Assembly: GCF_047470865.1 (NCBI RefSeq)
Contig: NZ_JAZDRH010000007.1
Coordinates: forward strand, 67,787-131,786
Length of the DNA stretch: 64,000 bases
Origin: JAZDRH01 sp047470865
Lineage (GTDB): Bacteria > Pseudomonadota > Gammaproteobacteria > Pseudomonadales > Pseudomonadaceae
Direction: 5' to 3'
The first letter of the stretch is position 1. Every line of letters begins with the position of its first letter. Shown piece by piece: positions 14,466 through 23,304 of the stretch. The translations under genes were made by a program, and so were the position numbers. A model generated the notes under the pieces. It was not told the origin of the DNA. It saw nothing but the letters and a program-made list of their open reading frames with translations, and ran no database searches.

Positions 14466-16153
14466 TAAAATAAACTCTCGCCTTCAATTTCATCCAATGC
14501 TCGACTTATCTGCTGACGCGCCTGAGCTATTTCAATTGCGTTTTGCGATTCTAGCGCTTTTTCAAAATACGCCATTAATTCAGCAATATATTCGCGCCTT
14601 GTACCTAAGCTACTTTCATACAAACGCTCACCACGTGCTAGTAAGGTGCGGTTCTCTTCACCTTCACGCGGATGAAACTTCAACTTAGCTAAGCGTTCTA
14701 GCGATGCTTGCTTGGTTTCTTCTGTTAGTGTGCCGGGAACGTGCTCAATAATTTTATTATAGGTTTTACCCGTAGACTGCACTGTGGCATCTACTTCCAG
14801 CAAACCATTCATATCGTAGCTATAGCGTATCTCAACTACCTCTTGCCCTTCTGGCAATGGCGTTACATCTACTAAAAGCTCACCCAAAAGAACATTTTTA
14901 CGTACTAAACGATGCTCACCTTGATACACCCGAATACGCAGCTGATCTTGATTATCATAAGCGTTATACACCTTACGAGAAATACTTACAGGCACCGTCG
15001 TATTGCGCTCGATAATAGGCATAAAAAGATTACCTTGATCGGGGCTAGCTTCGTTAACTACGCCTGTACCTAAGGTGTAAGGGCATACATCTGTAAGCAC
15101 TACATCTTCTAGTGCTTCATCACGCATGATTAACCCTGCTTGAATAGCCGCACCTGAGGCTACTACTGTATCAGGATCTAGATTAGCAGCGGGAAAACGC
15201 CCAAACATTTTCGCTATTGTTGAACGAAAGGCCGCTAAGCGAGTTGAACCACCAACTAGCAATACATCGTCGATAGCCGAGCGTTCTGTTTTAGAGTCGC
15301 GTAGTGCTCTTTCAATAGGCTGCTTAATTCTTACTAAAAGTGGTGTTGCAAGGCGAGCAAACCAGTCTAGCGTTATTTTTTGTTCAACACTTTTACTACC
15401 CAGCTCTAACTCAAGTGTCTGTTCTTGAGTCCCCAAGGCGCGCTTAGCCATTTCCATTTGACGATAAAGCTGTTGTAATTGGTTATCTACTAGCTCCTCA
15501 CGTTTAACTCCATGCTCGTTAAGCACAGTTTCAATCATGGCATTGACAAAGTCTTCACCACCTAAATAGTTATCGCCTGCACTGGCATGCACTTCCATAA
15601 TGCCATCAAAAAACTCCAATAATGACACATCAAAAGTGCCGCCACCTAAGTCTAAAATTAAGAACGTACCGTCGTTTTTCTCATGCAAGCCATAGGCCAT
15701 AGCGGCTGCCGTTGGCTCATTAATTAAACGCTGAACTTTCAACCCTGCCAATTCTGCAGCCTGCTTTGTTGCTAAGCGTTGATTATCATTAAAGTACGCT
15801 GGCACACTGATCACAGCCTCGCTAACTGTTTCCCCCAAGAAAGCTTCTGCATCAGCTTTTAAGGCGCGTAATATCAGTGATGAAAGTTCAATTGCAGTAA
15901 AGTTTTGGTCTTTTAATTTAATGGAATAGTCACTACCCATCCAACGTTTAAAAGCTGCAATGGTTTTATCTGGATGGTAGAGCAAACGCTCCTTAGCGCT
16001 TTGTCCAACGATAACTTTACCTTCAGCATCTACCCCAACGACAGAGGGCGTCAAGAATTCACCTAACGAATTAGGGATTAATTTGACACCATCAGCCATC
16101 CAAACTCCACAGGCGCTGTTAGTGGTGCCTAAATCGATACCAATAACTCTCAT
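14465..16153 (-). CDS. hscC: Hsp70-family chaperone HscC
   Basis: This 562-residue DnaK-type ATPase is shorter than DnaK and close to E. coli HscC (556). Signature motifs: IGIDLGTTNSACGVW at the start, FLILDLGGGTFDVS near 165, NEPTAAAMAYGL near 143, and VGGSTRLAAF near 305. The substrate-binding part is short and ends in a small helical lid. The ATG at 16153 is chosen because AGAGG lies five bases upstream; ATG 16156 and GTG 16159 are in frame. Co-translation with the J-like/RDD protein indicates a specialised chaperone pair, distinct from DnaK-DnaJ. Confidence 0.92.
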   Translation of the reverse strand: MRVIGIDLGTTNSACGVWMADGVKLIPNSLGEFLTPSVVGVDAEGKVIVGQSAKERLLYHPDKTIAAFKRWMGSDYSIKLKDQNFTAIELSSLILRALKADAEAFLGETVSEAVISVPAYFNDNQRLATKQAAELAGLKVQRLINEPTAAAMAYGLHEKNDGTFLILDLGGGTFDVSLLEFFDGIMEVHASAGDNYLGGEDFVNAMIETVLNEHGVKREELVDNQLQQLYRQMEMAKRALGTQEQTLELELGSKSVEQKITLDWFARLATPLLVRIKQPIERALRDSKTERSAIDDVLLVGGSTRLAAFRSTIAKMFGRFPAANLDPDTVVASGAAIQAGLIMRDEALEDVVLTDVCPYTLGTGVVNEASPDQGNLFMPIIERNTTVPVSISRKVYNAYDNQDQLRIRVYQGEHRLVRKNVLLGELLVDVTPLPEGQEVVEIRYSYDMNGLLEVDATVQSTGKTYNKIIEHVPGTLTEETKQASLERLAKLKFHPREGEENRTLLARGERLYESSLGTRREYIAELMAYFEKALESQNAIEIAQARQQISRALDEIEGESLF

Positions 16154-16330
16154 CATCACCTCTTACACAAAAAACAATTAGCGCGTTATATTACACCAAG
16201 AAAACCACATAAACAGATACAAACCTTATAAAGTACTCAGTTTTGAAAATTAATGAACTAAAGCGCTAGCCTTTACAACTAAATATTCGTTAAATAAAGA
16301 ATACTTAATTGCTTTCTATTAGGACCTTGT

Positions 16331-16969
16331 ATGCACTTATTAAAATTAGCTTCATTAAGCTTAGGCTTACCTCTCCTCACAGCTTGCTCTCTTTTTTCAT
16401 CCACCGCAGAGAATAATCCTCTACTCAATACACAACGCTTACAAGGTACATTAAATAAAAATATTGATAATTCTTGGACCTTAATTACTTGTGATAAAAA
16501 ACAATTAAAGCTAACAGCCCATAACGAATATTTAGAAAACCTAAATACATTAGAGGCTAATGGCTCTTTTGTAGATATTGCTGGGCAATTAGAAGGTCAC
16601 TCTTTTACTCCAGTTAAAGTGTATCGCACTCAGCGAGAAGGCTTTGCCTGCGATGATGCACGTTTTAAGCGCTTAATTCTACGAGCTATGGGTAACGAGC
16701 CAGCGTGGATTGCCACTATTGAAAACAATGGTTTTTTATTACAACGCTTAGGCGAACCTGCTCAGGCTGTTCCTTATATTGAAGAACAACTACCTAACGG
16801 CAATATCAATATCAGTGCCACTATAGATGGACAACCATTACAGCTTTGGCTAACAGAACAGCACTGTAACGACAGCATGGCGGATAACCAATATCACTTA
16901 ACCGCTGAATTGCGTATAGGGCAAAACATAGAGCGCGGCTGTGCTTACTTCGGCTTACAACATCAATAA
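16331..16969 (+). CDS. COG3650-type outer-membrane lipoprotein
   Basis: The 212-residue protein has a lipobox LTAC (Cys19). The C-terminal half has the COG3650 pattern: AMGNEPAWIATIENNGFLLQRLGEP (in pieces), a central beta-rich stretch, then QHCNDSMADNQYHLTAELRIGQNIERGCAYFG. The N-terminal part (residues 35-100) is a beta-rich domain with ITCDKKQLKL. The function is unknown. AGGA precedes the start. The DUF4197 gene follows 15 bp downstream, so the two are likely co-transcribed. Confidence 0.75.
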   Translation: MHLLKLASLSLGLPLLTACSLFSSTAENNPLLNTQRLQGTLNKNIDNSWTLITCDKKQLKLTAHNEYLENLNTLEANGSFVDIAGQLEGHSFTPVKVYRTQREGFACDDARFKRLILRAMGNEPAWIATIENNGFLLQRLGEPAQAVPYIEEQLPNGNINISATIDGQPLQLWLTEQHCNDSMADNQYHLTAELRIGQNIERGCAYFGLQHQ

Positions 16970-16984
16970 TAGGATGCTTATACA

Positions 16985-17665
16985 ATGAAAAAGATTTTAT
17001 TCGCACTGACTTGCGTCTTTGCCACACAAACAGCTTTGGCGTTATCACTTAATGATATTAGCGCTGCTGATGCCAGCTCTACTGTTAAATCATTACTTGA
17101 TCAAGGTACTAAAGTAGCAGTTAAACAACTCAGCCAACCAGGTGGTTTTAGTAACAATGATAAGCTACGCATTGAATTGCCAGGTAATTTTGGCAAAGCA
17201 GCCAAAACCTTAAAAATGATGGGACAAGGTAAACTAGTGGATGATGTAGAAAAGAGCCTCAACCTTGCCGCAGAAAAGGCCATTCCTGAAGCCCAAGCCT
17301 TGTTAACTCAAGCTGTTCAGCAGATGACCATTAAAGATGCGAAAGAGATATGGACAGGCCCAAACGATTCAGCTACACGCTACCTTGAGCGCACTAGTCG
17401 TAGCCAATTACGTGAGCGTTTAATGCCTATTGTCAGCCAAACTACCAAAGATGTAGGCGCTATTCAGCAATACAAGGCTTTAACTGAGCAAGCGGCAAAT
17501 TTTGGAATTAAAACCAAACAATCTAGCGTAGAAAGCTATGTCGCAGATAAAACTCTAGATGGCTTATTTTCAGTCATTGCAGAACAAGAAGCCTATGTAC
17601 GCAAAAACCCCAAAGAAGCTGCCAATAAAACCCTAGGTGTACTATTGGAAAGCCTTAAAAAATAG
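16985..17665 (+). CDS. DUF4197-family secreted protein
   Basis: This 226-residue protein has a cleavable signal peptide (MKKILFALTCVFATQTALA). The mature part is helical and matches DUF4197: LLDQGTKVAVKQLSQPGGFSNND near residue 38 (split), then IWTGPNDSATRYLERTS near 120 and YVADKTLDGLF...EEQ-type end. Its role is unknown and it is probably periplasmic. It lies in an operon with the preceding lipoprotein and is followed by a strong terminator. Confidence 0.85.
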   Translation: MKKILFALTCVFATQTALALSLNDISAADASSTVKSLLDQGTKVAVKQLSQPGGFSNNDKLRIELPGNFGKAAKTLKMMGQGKLVDDVEKSLNLAAEKAIPEAQALLTQAVQQMTIKDAKEIWTGPNDSATRYLERTSRSQLRERLMPIVSQTTKDVGAIQQYKALTEQAANFGIKTKQSSVESYVADKTLDGLFSVIAEQEAYVRKNPKEAANKTLGVLLESLKK

Positions 17666-17670
17666 TTCTA

Positions 17671-17708
17671 TTTGCGTTAAGTCAGCACATGGCTTAACGC
17701 AAACTTTT
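17671..17708 (+). terminator. Intrinsic terminator after the DUF4197 gene
   Basis: TTTGCGTTAAG / CTTAACGCAAA is an 11-bp stem with an 11-base loop, followed by CTTTTA. It closes the lipoprotein-DUF4197 operon. Confidence 0.8.
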
Positions 17709-17742
17709 ACATTCGATGTTGGTTTTATTTAATGAGTAAGTT

Positions 17743-18336
17743 ATGTACTGTACCCATCCAGAGCTTGGCGGAAAAGTTATTATTTTTTTGAATGCTCGCC
17801 TAACCCCAAATGACTGTGAGCAGTTAAAAGACGTTTGTTCTCGCTTTATTCAACAAGAAAACAAGACCATTGAGTTAACCCAAGCCAAGGTGATTCATAC
17901 AGATATTGGTGAGCCTACAGGTTGTGAGTTTTACTTTGAGGTGGACAATCTAGACGATCGACATATTAATTTCATTATTCAAATATTTACTAGCACCTTA
18001 GCACCTAAAGGGTCAAAAATCAGTATTTTTGAAAACTCCACTAAGGATTGCAAACAAGCTTTCTTTGGCAGTCAAGAAGGCTTGGCTCTCTACCTAAATG
18101 GTACTGACTTACCAAATGAAATCTATAAAAAATATAGTGCACTGGCTGTGTTTGAAGAGTGCGATCGCCTTCTACAGGCGCAAAATGCAGGCAATGTCTG
18201 CAGCATTTGGCAGGGCCCAACAGAAACGGCACTTTATATGTATGGCAATAATTTTACCATCATGCACGAAAGTATTGAGCCCTGTATAACAGCTTATCCA
18301 CTCTGTCAAAAATCACGTTTAGCAACAGTCGCTTAA
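17743..18336 (+). CDS. Hypothetical 197-residue cytoplasmic protein
   Basis: I do not recognise it. There is no signal peptide or membrane helix. The N-terminal half looks alpha/beta (VIIFLNARLTPNDCEQLKDVC, then CEFYFEVDNLDDRHINFIIQ, in pieces). There are eight or more cysteines, unusual for a cytoplasmic protein, including FEECDRLL, GNVCSIW and PCITAYPLCQ near the C-terminus. The start MYCTHPELGGK has no strong Shine-Dalgarno. It is convergent with ung. It may be lineage-specific. Confidence 0.65.
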   Translation: MYCTHPELGGKVIIFLNARLTPNDCEQLKDVCSRFIQQENKTIELTQAKVIHTDIGEPTGCEFYFEVDNLDDRHINFIIQIFTSTLAPKGSKISIFENSTKDCKQAFFGSQEGLALYLNGTDLPNEIYKKYSALAVFEECDRLLQAQNAGNVCSIWQGPTETALYMYGNNFTIMHESIEPCITAYPLCQKSRLATVA

Positions 18337-18360
18337 CGCTGATGGCAAGCTAAGCCTAGC

Positions 18361-19044
18361 TTATACTTGCCACTCAATGGTAGATAAGCCTTGCTGGGCT
18401 AAAAACTTATTACAATGACTGAAATGCCCACAACCAATAAAGCCACGGTAAGCAGATAATGGTGAAGGATGCACGGACTCTAAAATCAGGTGCTTTTTGC
18501 CATCAATCAATGATTTTTTACTACGTGCATGAGCACCCCACAACAAAAATACAACATGTGCTTGCTGCTGACTCACGATCTCAATGATTTTGTCTGTAAA
18601 TGGCTGCCACCCAGCATTAGCATGTGAGCCAGCCTGTTTATGTTCTACTGTTAAACTGGTATTTAACAAGAGGACGCCCTGTTTAGCCCAAGCTTCTAGG
18701 TTGCCATGCTGTGGAATATCAATATTTAAGTCGCGTTTTAATTCTTTATAAATATTAACTAACGATGGTGGAATATCCACACCATTAGGTACAGAAAAGC
18801 TCAAACCATGGGCTTGATTAGGGCCGTGATATGGGTCTTGCCCTAAAATAACAACTTTCACTTTTTGCAAAGGGGTTAAATTAAGCGCATTAAAAATTAA
18901 CGATCCGGCTGGATAAATCAGCTTTCCTTGCGCCAATTCATCTCTTAAAAATTGGCTTAATTGCTGCATATAAGGCTGTTTAAACTCATCAATCAGCACA
19001 TTTTTCCAGCTTGCTTCCAGCTTTACTTTATCTGCAATACTCAT
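18361..19044 (-). CDS. ung: Uracil-DNA glycosylase, family 1
   Basis: Ung excises uracil from DNA at the start of base-excision repair. Family 1 motifs are intact: water-activating GQDPYHGPNQAHGLSFSV near residue 68 (Asp catalytic), LLLNTSLTVE near 126, and the DNA-intercalation loop HPSPLSAYRGFIG near 192. The ATG at 19044 (MSIADKVK) is chosen; AAGG lies 8 bases upstream, and an in-frame GTG at 19050 would overlap queF. The queF stop ends three bases upstream, so the genes are coupled. Confidence 0.96.
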   Translation of the reverse strand: MSIADKVKLEASWKNVLIDEFKQPYMQQLSQFLRDELAQGKLIYPAGSLIFNALNLTPLQKVKVVILGQDPYHGPNQAHGLSFSVPNGVDIPPSLVNIYKELKRDLNIDIPQHGNLEAWAKQGVLLLNTSLTVEHKQAGSHANAGWQPFTDKIIEIVSQQQAHVVFLLWGAHARSKKSLIDGKKHLILESVHPSPLSAYRGFIGCGHFSHCNKFLAQQGLSTIEWQV

Positions 19045-19046
19045 CT

Positions 19047-19877
19047 TCACTGCCTTGCTAAGCGCTTATTACTGTAAGGACCTTCACTGGTACTACGCAC
19101 CGGATTGATATCCAAACCACCACGACGCACATAACGTGCTTCTACTTTTAAAGCGCTAGGTGAAAGCAACTTATAAAGATCTAAGAAAATACGTTCTACA
19201 CATTGTTCATGAAAATCTTGATGCTGGCGAAAGCTAATCAAGTACTGTAAAAAACTAGCATGATCTAACCGCGGCCCATGATAACTAATGCTAATACTGC
19301 CCCAATCAGGCTGCCCAGTTACAGGACAATTAGATTTTAACAAATGACTATGAAAGGTTTCCGCGACCTGTAGGTGATGATCGCAGATTAATAGTTCAGC
19401 ACTAGGTTCAGTGTATTGCGATACTTGAATGTCTAAATCATCAATACAAATGCCACGTAGTTGACTAATTCCCTTAGCGCTTGCCTGAGCAATACTCATT
19501 AACTCGCAACTAACAGGAGCGCCAGCGACTGCAGATAGGTCGCGCTCCAATACCTGCTGTAGCTGTGAAAAATCAGCAAACTGGCTTTGGTTAAAAGAAT
19601 TCAAGTACAGTTTAAACGATTTAGATTCAATGATATTAGGCGAGTCGGCTGGGACAAAGAAACTGGCTACAGCAACTACTGGCTTGCCAGAGGGTAATAA
19701 CCATGACAGCTCATAGCAGTTCCAAATATCAACCCCTTTGTAAGGGAGCGTTTGAGCGGTTAAGTTAAATTCTTCCCATTTAGTTTGACGTGATATTGGA
19801 AACAACAAACTTGCATCATAATCACTGACGTACGCGCTCACTTTCCCCAATGGTGAACTGTATGCTGGATGATCCAT
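19047..19877 (-). CDS. queF: NADPH-dependent 7-cyano-7-deazaguanine reductase QueF
   Basis: QueF reduces preQ0 to preQ1 in queuosine synthesis. The 276-residue length marks the long bimodular (type II) form. Motifs: ESKSFKLYLNSFNQS near residue 85, the nucleophile-containing SNCPVTGQPDWGS near 185, and substrate-site FHEQCVERIF near 220 with RYVRRGGLDINPVRS at the C-terminus. The preceding gene is fleQ on the same strand with a 37-bp gap. The window also encodes gluQRS, which glutamylates queuosine in tRNA-Asp, so the modification is used in this organism. Confidence 0.96.
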   Translation of the reverse strand: MDHPAYSSPLGKVSAYVSDYDASLLFPISRQTKWEEFNLTAQTLPYKGVDIWNCYELSWLLPSGKPVVAVASFFVPADSPNIIESKSFKLYLNSFNQSQFADFSQLQQVLERDLSAVAGAPVSCELMSIAQASAKGISQLRGICIDDLDIQVSQYTEPSAELLICDHHLQVAETFHSHLLKSNCPVTGQPDWGSISISYHGPRLDHASFLQYLISFRQHQDFHEQCVERIFLDLYKLLSPSALKVEARYVRRGGLDINPVRSTSEGPYSNKRLARQ

Positions 19878-19914
19878 AGTCTTACCTTAAAACTAAAAAC
19901 GACAGTATAAAGCT

Positions 19915-21327
19915 TTATGCATCCTTACGGACAATATGATATTTGCGCATTTTCTCCACCAAGGTGGTACGCCCCATGCCTAATAGCTCAGCAGCATGCG
20001 CAACAACTCCCGAAGTACGCTGTAAAGCTTGCTCAATAATTTCCTGCTCTAGATTAACCAAGTAGCGGCGCAGATCTATTCCCTCTTCAGGTAAATAAAG
20101 ACCTTCGCTGATTGGCTGTAAAGCAGCTATTAGCTCTTGTTGCTCAATGGCGTACTCACTAGCACCTCGATATTGCTCTGGCAATTCACGTAAGCCTATC
20201 ACACCATGTGGATATAGGGTTGCCATACGCTCTATCAAATTGGCTAACTCACGCACATTACCTGGCCATGAATATTGGCACAGCGCCATAATGGCGCCTG
20301 AGTTAAAGCGAATTGAGCTACTTTTATTTTTTTCAAGGCGCGCCACCAACTGATGAATCAGTAAAGGGATATCTTCTAAACGCTGACGTAATGCAGGTAT
20401 GTGCAAAATATGAGGAGCTACTAATGCAAGCAGCTCTGTGCTAAATAACCCCTGCTCAGCCAAAGCCAATATATCGGCATGATCGGCTAAAATAATACGC
20501 ACATTAGTTGAATTAACCTGTACACCACCAACGCGTACAAACTGGCTAGAACCAATCACTTGTGCAATCTGTTGCTGCACCGTTAAAGGCAATGCGCTAA
20601 TCTCATCTAAATACAAGGTGCCCTGATTGGCTAATTCAAAATAACCTTGCTGAGACGCTAAGTCCGTCATAGCAAGTCCTTGTTTATAGCCAAAAAGTAA
20701 TGCTTGAATCACATCTACTTCTACGGCCGCACAATCTAAAACAACAAAAGGATGATTTCGCCGCAAGCTTTGGTTATGAATATTGCGAGCAACAACTTCC
20801 TTACCAACCCCTACCTCACCTAATAACAACAAGGATTGGTTTGTATCAGCTAGTTTTTGTAACTGCTCTCTAACTTGGCTAATTGCTTGGCTTGTTCCCA
20901 CTAAGTTACTAAATAATTTAGGGCTGCCTATGCTTAATGGCTGATAAATATCACTATATACATAAGCGCGATGCAGTGCATCAATCAAGCTATGATAGGT
21001 CAATGGGGTAGGAATTTGCTGCAAAATACGCTGGCGCATGGGTAATGGCCAGTGCACTGTAGCTACAGAGTCGATCAGTAGAATGGGCAAGTGTGAGTTA
21101 CAATGATCTATAGCGTAAATTAATGGAAAGTATTGGTTTTTTTCTATTTTACCTATAACCGCACAGAGTAATTTTTGCTGCCTTGCAATAGCCTGTTCGA
21201 GATTATCTAAGGCCTGTTCTTGGCTGCTTGCAATAACTTGCTTGCCAATAAACTGAAATAATCGCTGTAAATATGCTCTTTCTTGCTCATCATCTTCAAT
21301 GATAAGAACAAATGAATCACCTAACAT
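19915..21327 (-). CDS. fleQ: FleQ-type regulator with degenerate sigma-54 and c-di-GMP motifs
   Basis: The order is a FleQ-type receiver-like N-terminus (1-120), an AAA+ core (140-380) and a Fis-type HTH (AAELLGMGRTTLVEKMRKYHI, in two parts). The stretch SIRFNSGAIMALC...WPGNVRELANLIERMA and the C-terminus identify FleQ. Walker A GEVGVGKE (170-177) and Walker B GTLYLDE (236-242) remain. The GAFTGA sigma-54 contact is GLAMTD (217-222), the LFRS c-di-GMP motif is LFSN (138-141), and the arginine-rich LYYRLNVFP region is LLALVAPHIL. It probably binds DNA but cannot remodel sigma-54 polymerase. Flagellar genes are not in the window. Confidence 0.85.
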   Translation of the reverse strand: MLGDSFVLIIEDDEQERAYLQRLFQFIGKQVIASSQEQALDNLEQAIARQQKLLCAVIGKIEKNQYFPLIYAIDHCNSHLPILLIDSVATVHWPLPMRQRILQQIPTPLTYHSLIDALHRAYVYSDIYQPLSIGSPKLFSNLVGTSQAISQVREQLQKLADTNQSLLLLGEVGVGKEVVARNIHNQSLRRNHPFVVLDCAAVEVDVIQALLFGYKQGLAMTDLASQQGYFELANQGTLYLDEISALPLTVQQQIAQVIGSSQFVRVGGVQVNSTNVRIILADHADILALAEQGLFSTELLALVAPHILHIPALRQRLEDIPLLIHQLVARLEKNKSSSIRFNSGAIMALCQYSWPGNVRELANLIERMATLYPHGVIGLRELPEQYRGASEYAIEQQELIAALQPISEGLYLPEEGIDLRRYLVNLEQEIIEQALQRTSGVVAHAAELLGMGRTTLVEKMRKYHIVRKDA

Positions 21328-21410
21328 GACTTATCCTTCCCTAATAGAAAGAATATTTTAAGTTGTTTGTAAGATAATTTCTGAGCTTTCCATGTGAAAA
21401 TTTGTTACAA

Positions 21411-21434
21411 AAAAAAGCCCCGCTAAGCGGGGCT
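21411..21434 (-). terminator. Intrinsic terminator of the porin gene
   Basis: AGCCCCGC / GCGGGGCT with loop TAA. The preceding A-run becomes a U-run on the minus strand, 35 bases after the porin stop. Confidence 0.9.
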
Positions 21435-21468
21435 AAAACCAATAGAAACTCTGAACAACTAATACAAC

Positions 21469-22782
21469 TTAGAACACATACTGCAAACGCATAGTGATGG
21501 CATCCCCTTTACGATCATCATTAGCGTTAGCTGAATGCTTGTCGGTTTTGGCTTTTAGGTAATCTGCTGAAACGCGGATAGCTTCATTAGCATACCAGTT
21601 AACGCCTAGCGTATGACCACGCGCTTTAGTGTTATAGAACTCACCTGTTGTGGTATCAAGGTCTGCTTTTTTCACTTTAGCATCATCATAACGATAGAAC
21701 ACTTCCCATGCGCCATAGCTGTTTTGCGGTTTAATTGAGTCAAATTTACCGCCATCTAATTTATAACCACGCGCTTCACCTGTAATGGTATAGGCAAGTT
21801 GTACGTTATAGGCTTCAACTTTACGATCTTTGTAGCCTGAGCCCGACTTAGCGCCCATCTTACGACTAATATACTCACCCTGAGCCGAGAACGGACCGTA
21901 AGCATATGCGGCTTCTAAGCCCCAAACACTATCTTTATTGAATGCAAATGCTTTGTCGCCATTCGCATCAACGTACTCTCCCGTTTTAGCAAAGACTGGA
22001 CGGTGGCCATTTTTTTTGTCTTCGGTAGTGCCACGTACGCCCATACGGCTTTTGATGCTACCGTCATAGTCTAGTTTTTGACGGGTTGCATAGTTGATAC
22101 CAAAATGCAGCACGTTACCGGCTTCTGCCATTGGTGCAAATACCGCACGAATGTTATAGGTGTTTTTATTTTTACCATTGGCATCTTCTTTGCCTTTTGG
22201 ACGGTTAACACCTGCAGAAGCATAGAACATATCAGCAGCCGTACCACTTAGCTGAATACCCATGCCATCATCTTTATCATTAACCCAGCTGGCATAGTCA
22301 TAAATCATTGAACGCTCAATGGCTGTAATCCATTTTGAGCTAGTGGCTTTCTCCAAGCCAAAGTCAGGATCAAAACGACCTACTTTGATGGTTACAGGAA
22401 AGCCTGTGTACGCAATAGAGGCTTCATCCCACTTGCTGCTGCCATCTTCTGCAAAATCAAGATTAAATACATATTTCCAATCCTGATAGGCAGTACCTGA
22501 AAGCTCTAAAATCGCGCGACGAAAATAAGCTTCATTCGCTGTTTTACCGTTCTTGGTGTATACGCCATCAAACTGGCCATAGTCAGCCTGAATACGTCCG
22601 CCAATTTTAAAAGAGAATTGGTCATCAACCGTCTTGGCTTCAAAACCGCCTTTTGTTTTGATTTTAATATCAGGACCGTCTGTAATGACGTTACCTGCTA
22701 TGGCTTGAGTTGAAACTGCCATAGCTAATGCACTGAAACCGAACCCTAGTGTACGTAGAAGACCTAGCTTGTTGCTGATCAT
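21469..22782 (-). CDS. OprP/OprO-family phosphate- or polyphosphate-type porin
   Basis: The 437-residue outer-membrane protein has a signal peptide ending near STQAIA. It has the OprP/O pattern: DQFSFKIGGRIQADYGQFDG near residue 53, NEAYFRRAILELSGTAYQDWKYVFNLDFA (in pieces) near 83, IKVGRFDPDFGLEKATSSKWI near 130, and the terminal aromatic QYVF needed for BAM recognition. OprP/O form trimers for phosphate or pyrophosphate uptake. The substrate here is uncertain, and no PhoB box was found upstream. AGGGGA precedes the start. Confidence 0.85.
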   Translation of the reverse strand: MISNKLGLLRTLGFGFSALAMAVSTQAIAGNVITDGPDIKIKTKGGFEAKTVDDQFSFKIGGRIQADYGQFDGVYTKNGKTANEAYFRRAILELSGTAYQDWKYVFNLDFAEDGSSKWDEASIAYTGFPVTIKVGRFDPDFGLEKATSSKWITAIERSMIYDYASWVNDKDDGMGIQLSGTAADMFYASAGVNRPKGKEDANGKNKNTYNIRAVFAPMAEAGNVLHFGINYATRQKLDYDGSIKSRMGVRGTTEDKKNGHRPVFAKTGEYVDANGDKAFAFNKDSVWGLEAAYAYGPFSAQGEYISRKMGAKSGSGYKDRKVEAYNVQLAYTITGEARGYKLDGGKFDSIKPQNSYGAWEVFYRYDDAKVKKADLDTTTGEFYNTKARGHTLGVNWYANEAIRVSADYLKAKTDKHSANANDDRKGDAITMRLQYVF

Positions 22783-22858
22783 TGATGATTCCCCTTAGTT
22801 GGCAAAAAACCAAAACATCTTTGTGTGTTGGTGTTGGGCACCATAATCGGGGAATTGG

Positions 22859-22880
22859 GTTACAAAATGGTTTCTGTAAC
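22859..22880. promoter_or_regulatory. Dyad GTTACA-N10-TGTAAC upstream of the porin gene
   Basis: The perfect 6-bp arms are centred about 88 bases before the porin ATG, in the gap to the YqfO-like gene's stop. The size and symmetry fit a dimeric regulator. It does not match the PhoB box (direct repeats) or the Vfr/CRP site. Confidence 0.35.
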
Positions 22881-22914
22881 ATGAAGAATTAGTGAACGAG
22901 AGATTGCATTTTCA

Positions 22915-23226
22915 CTACAAATCAACCATTTGTAGCACATCATAACCTGGAGTTTCATAAGGATGTGCCTGTTTTAATGCAGCAATGACCGCACGAATAT
23001 GAGCCTCTGGCACCACCATTTCAACACACCACTCCGGCACAGTTTCCACAATGCCTTGCGTACCTATAAAGGGGTGGCTATTTTCTAGCGGGCGAAATTG
23101 CCCCTTACCTAAGGTCTGCCAACAACACTTGTCATAATCACCAATGGCGCCAGCACCTGCTGCAAATATCGCTTCCTTAACCGGTTCCAAATGGCTGTCT
23201 GGCACATAGAAGCACAACTTATACAT
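22915..23226 (-). CDS. YqfO/NIF3-associated small domain protein (CutA1-like fold)
   Basis: This 103-residue protein corresponds to the PII/CutA1-like insert domain of YqfO/NIF3 proteins as a stand-alone gene: MYKLCFYVPDSHLEPVKEAIFAAGAGAIGDYDKCCW (in pieces), a central GQFRPLENSHPFIG, and the C-terminal HPYETPGYDV signature. Stand-alone copies are common in pseudomonads and of unknown function. It is followed by the divergent region of the porin and preceded by fghA on the same strand with a gap of about 80 bp. Confidence 0.85.
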   Translation of the reverse strand: MYKLCFYVPDSHLEPVKEAIFAAGAGAIGDYDKCCWQTLGKGQFRPLENSHPFIGTQGIVETVPEWCVEMVVPEAHIRAVIAALKQAHPYETPGYDVLQMVDL

Positions 23227-23304
23227 AGTTCACTCTTTTATTCTAAAAATAACATTAGACCGTTAGTTTATACTGACAAACTAACAGTCTACTGGGTTAA
23301 ATAG

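Noticed and set aside
17743..18336. Secreted Cys-rich toxin reading of the 197-residue protein
   Set aside because: Many cysteines, but no signal peptide and no immunity-like neighbour.
22783..22914. PhoB box for the OprP/O porin
   Set aside because: TGTTAC and TGTAAC occur, but not as 11-bp-spaced direct repeats; they form an inverted repeat instead.
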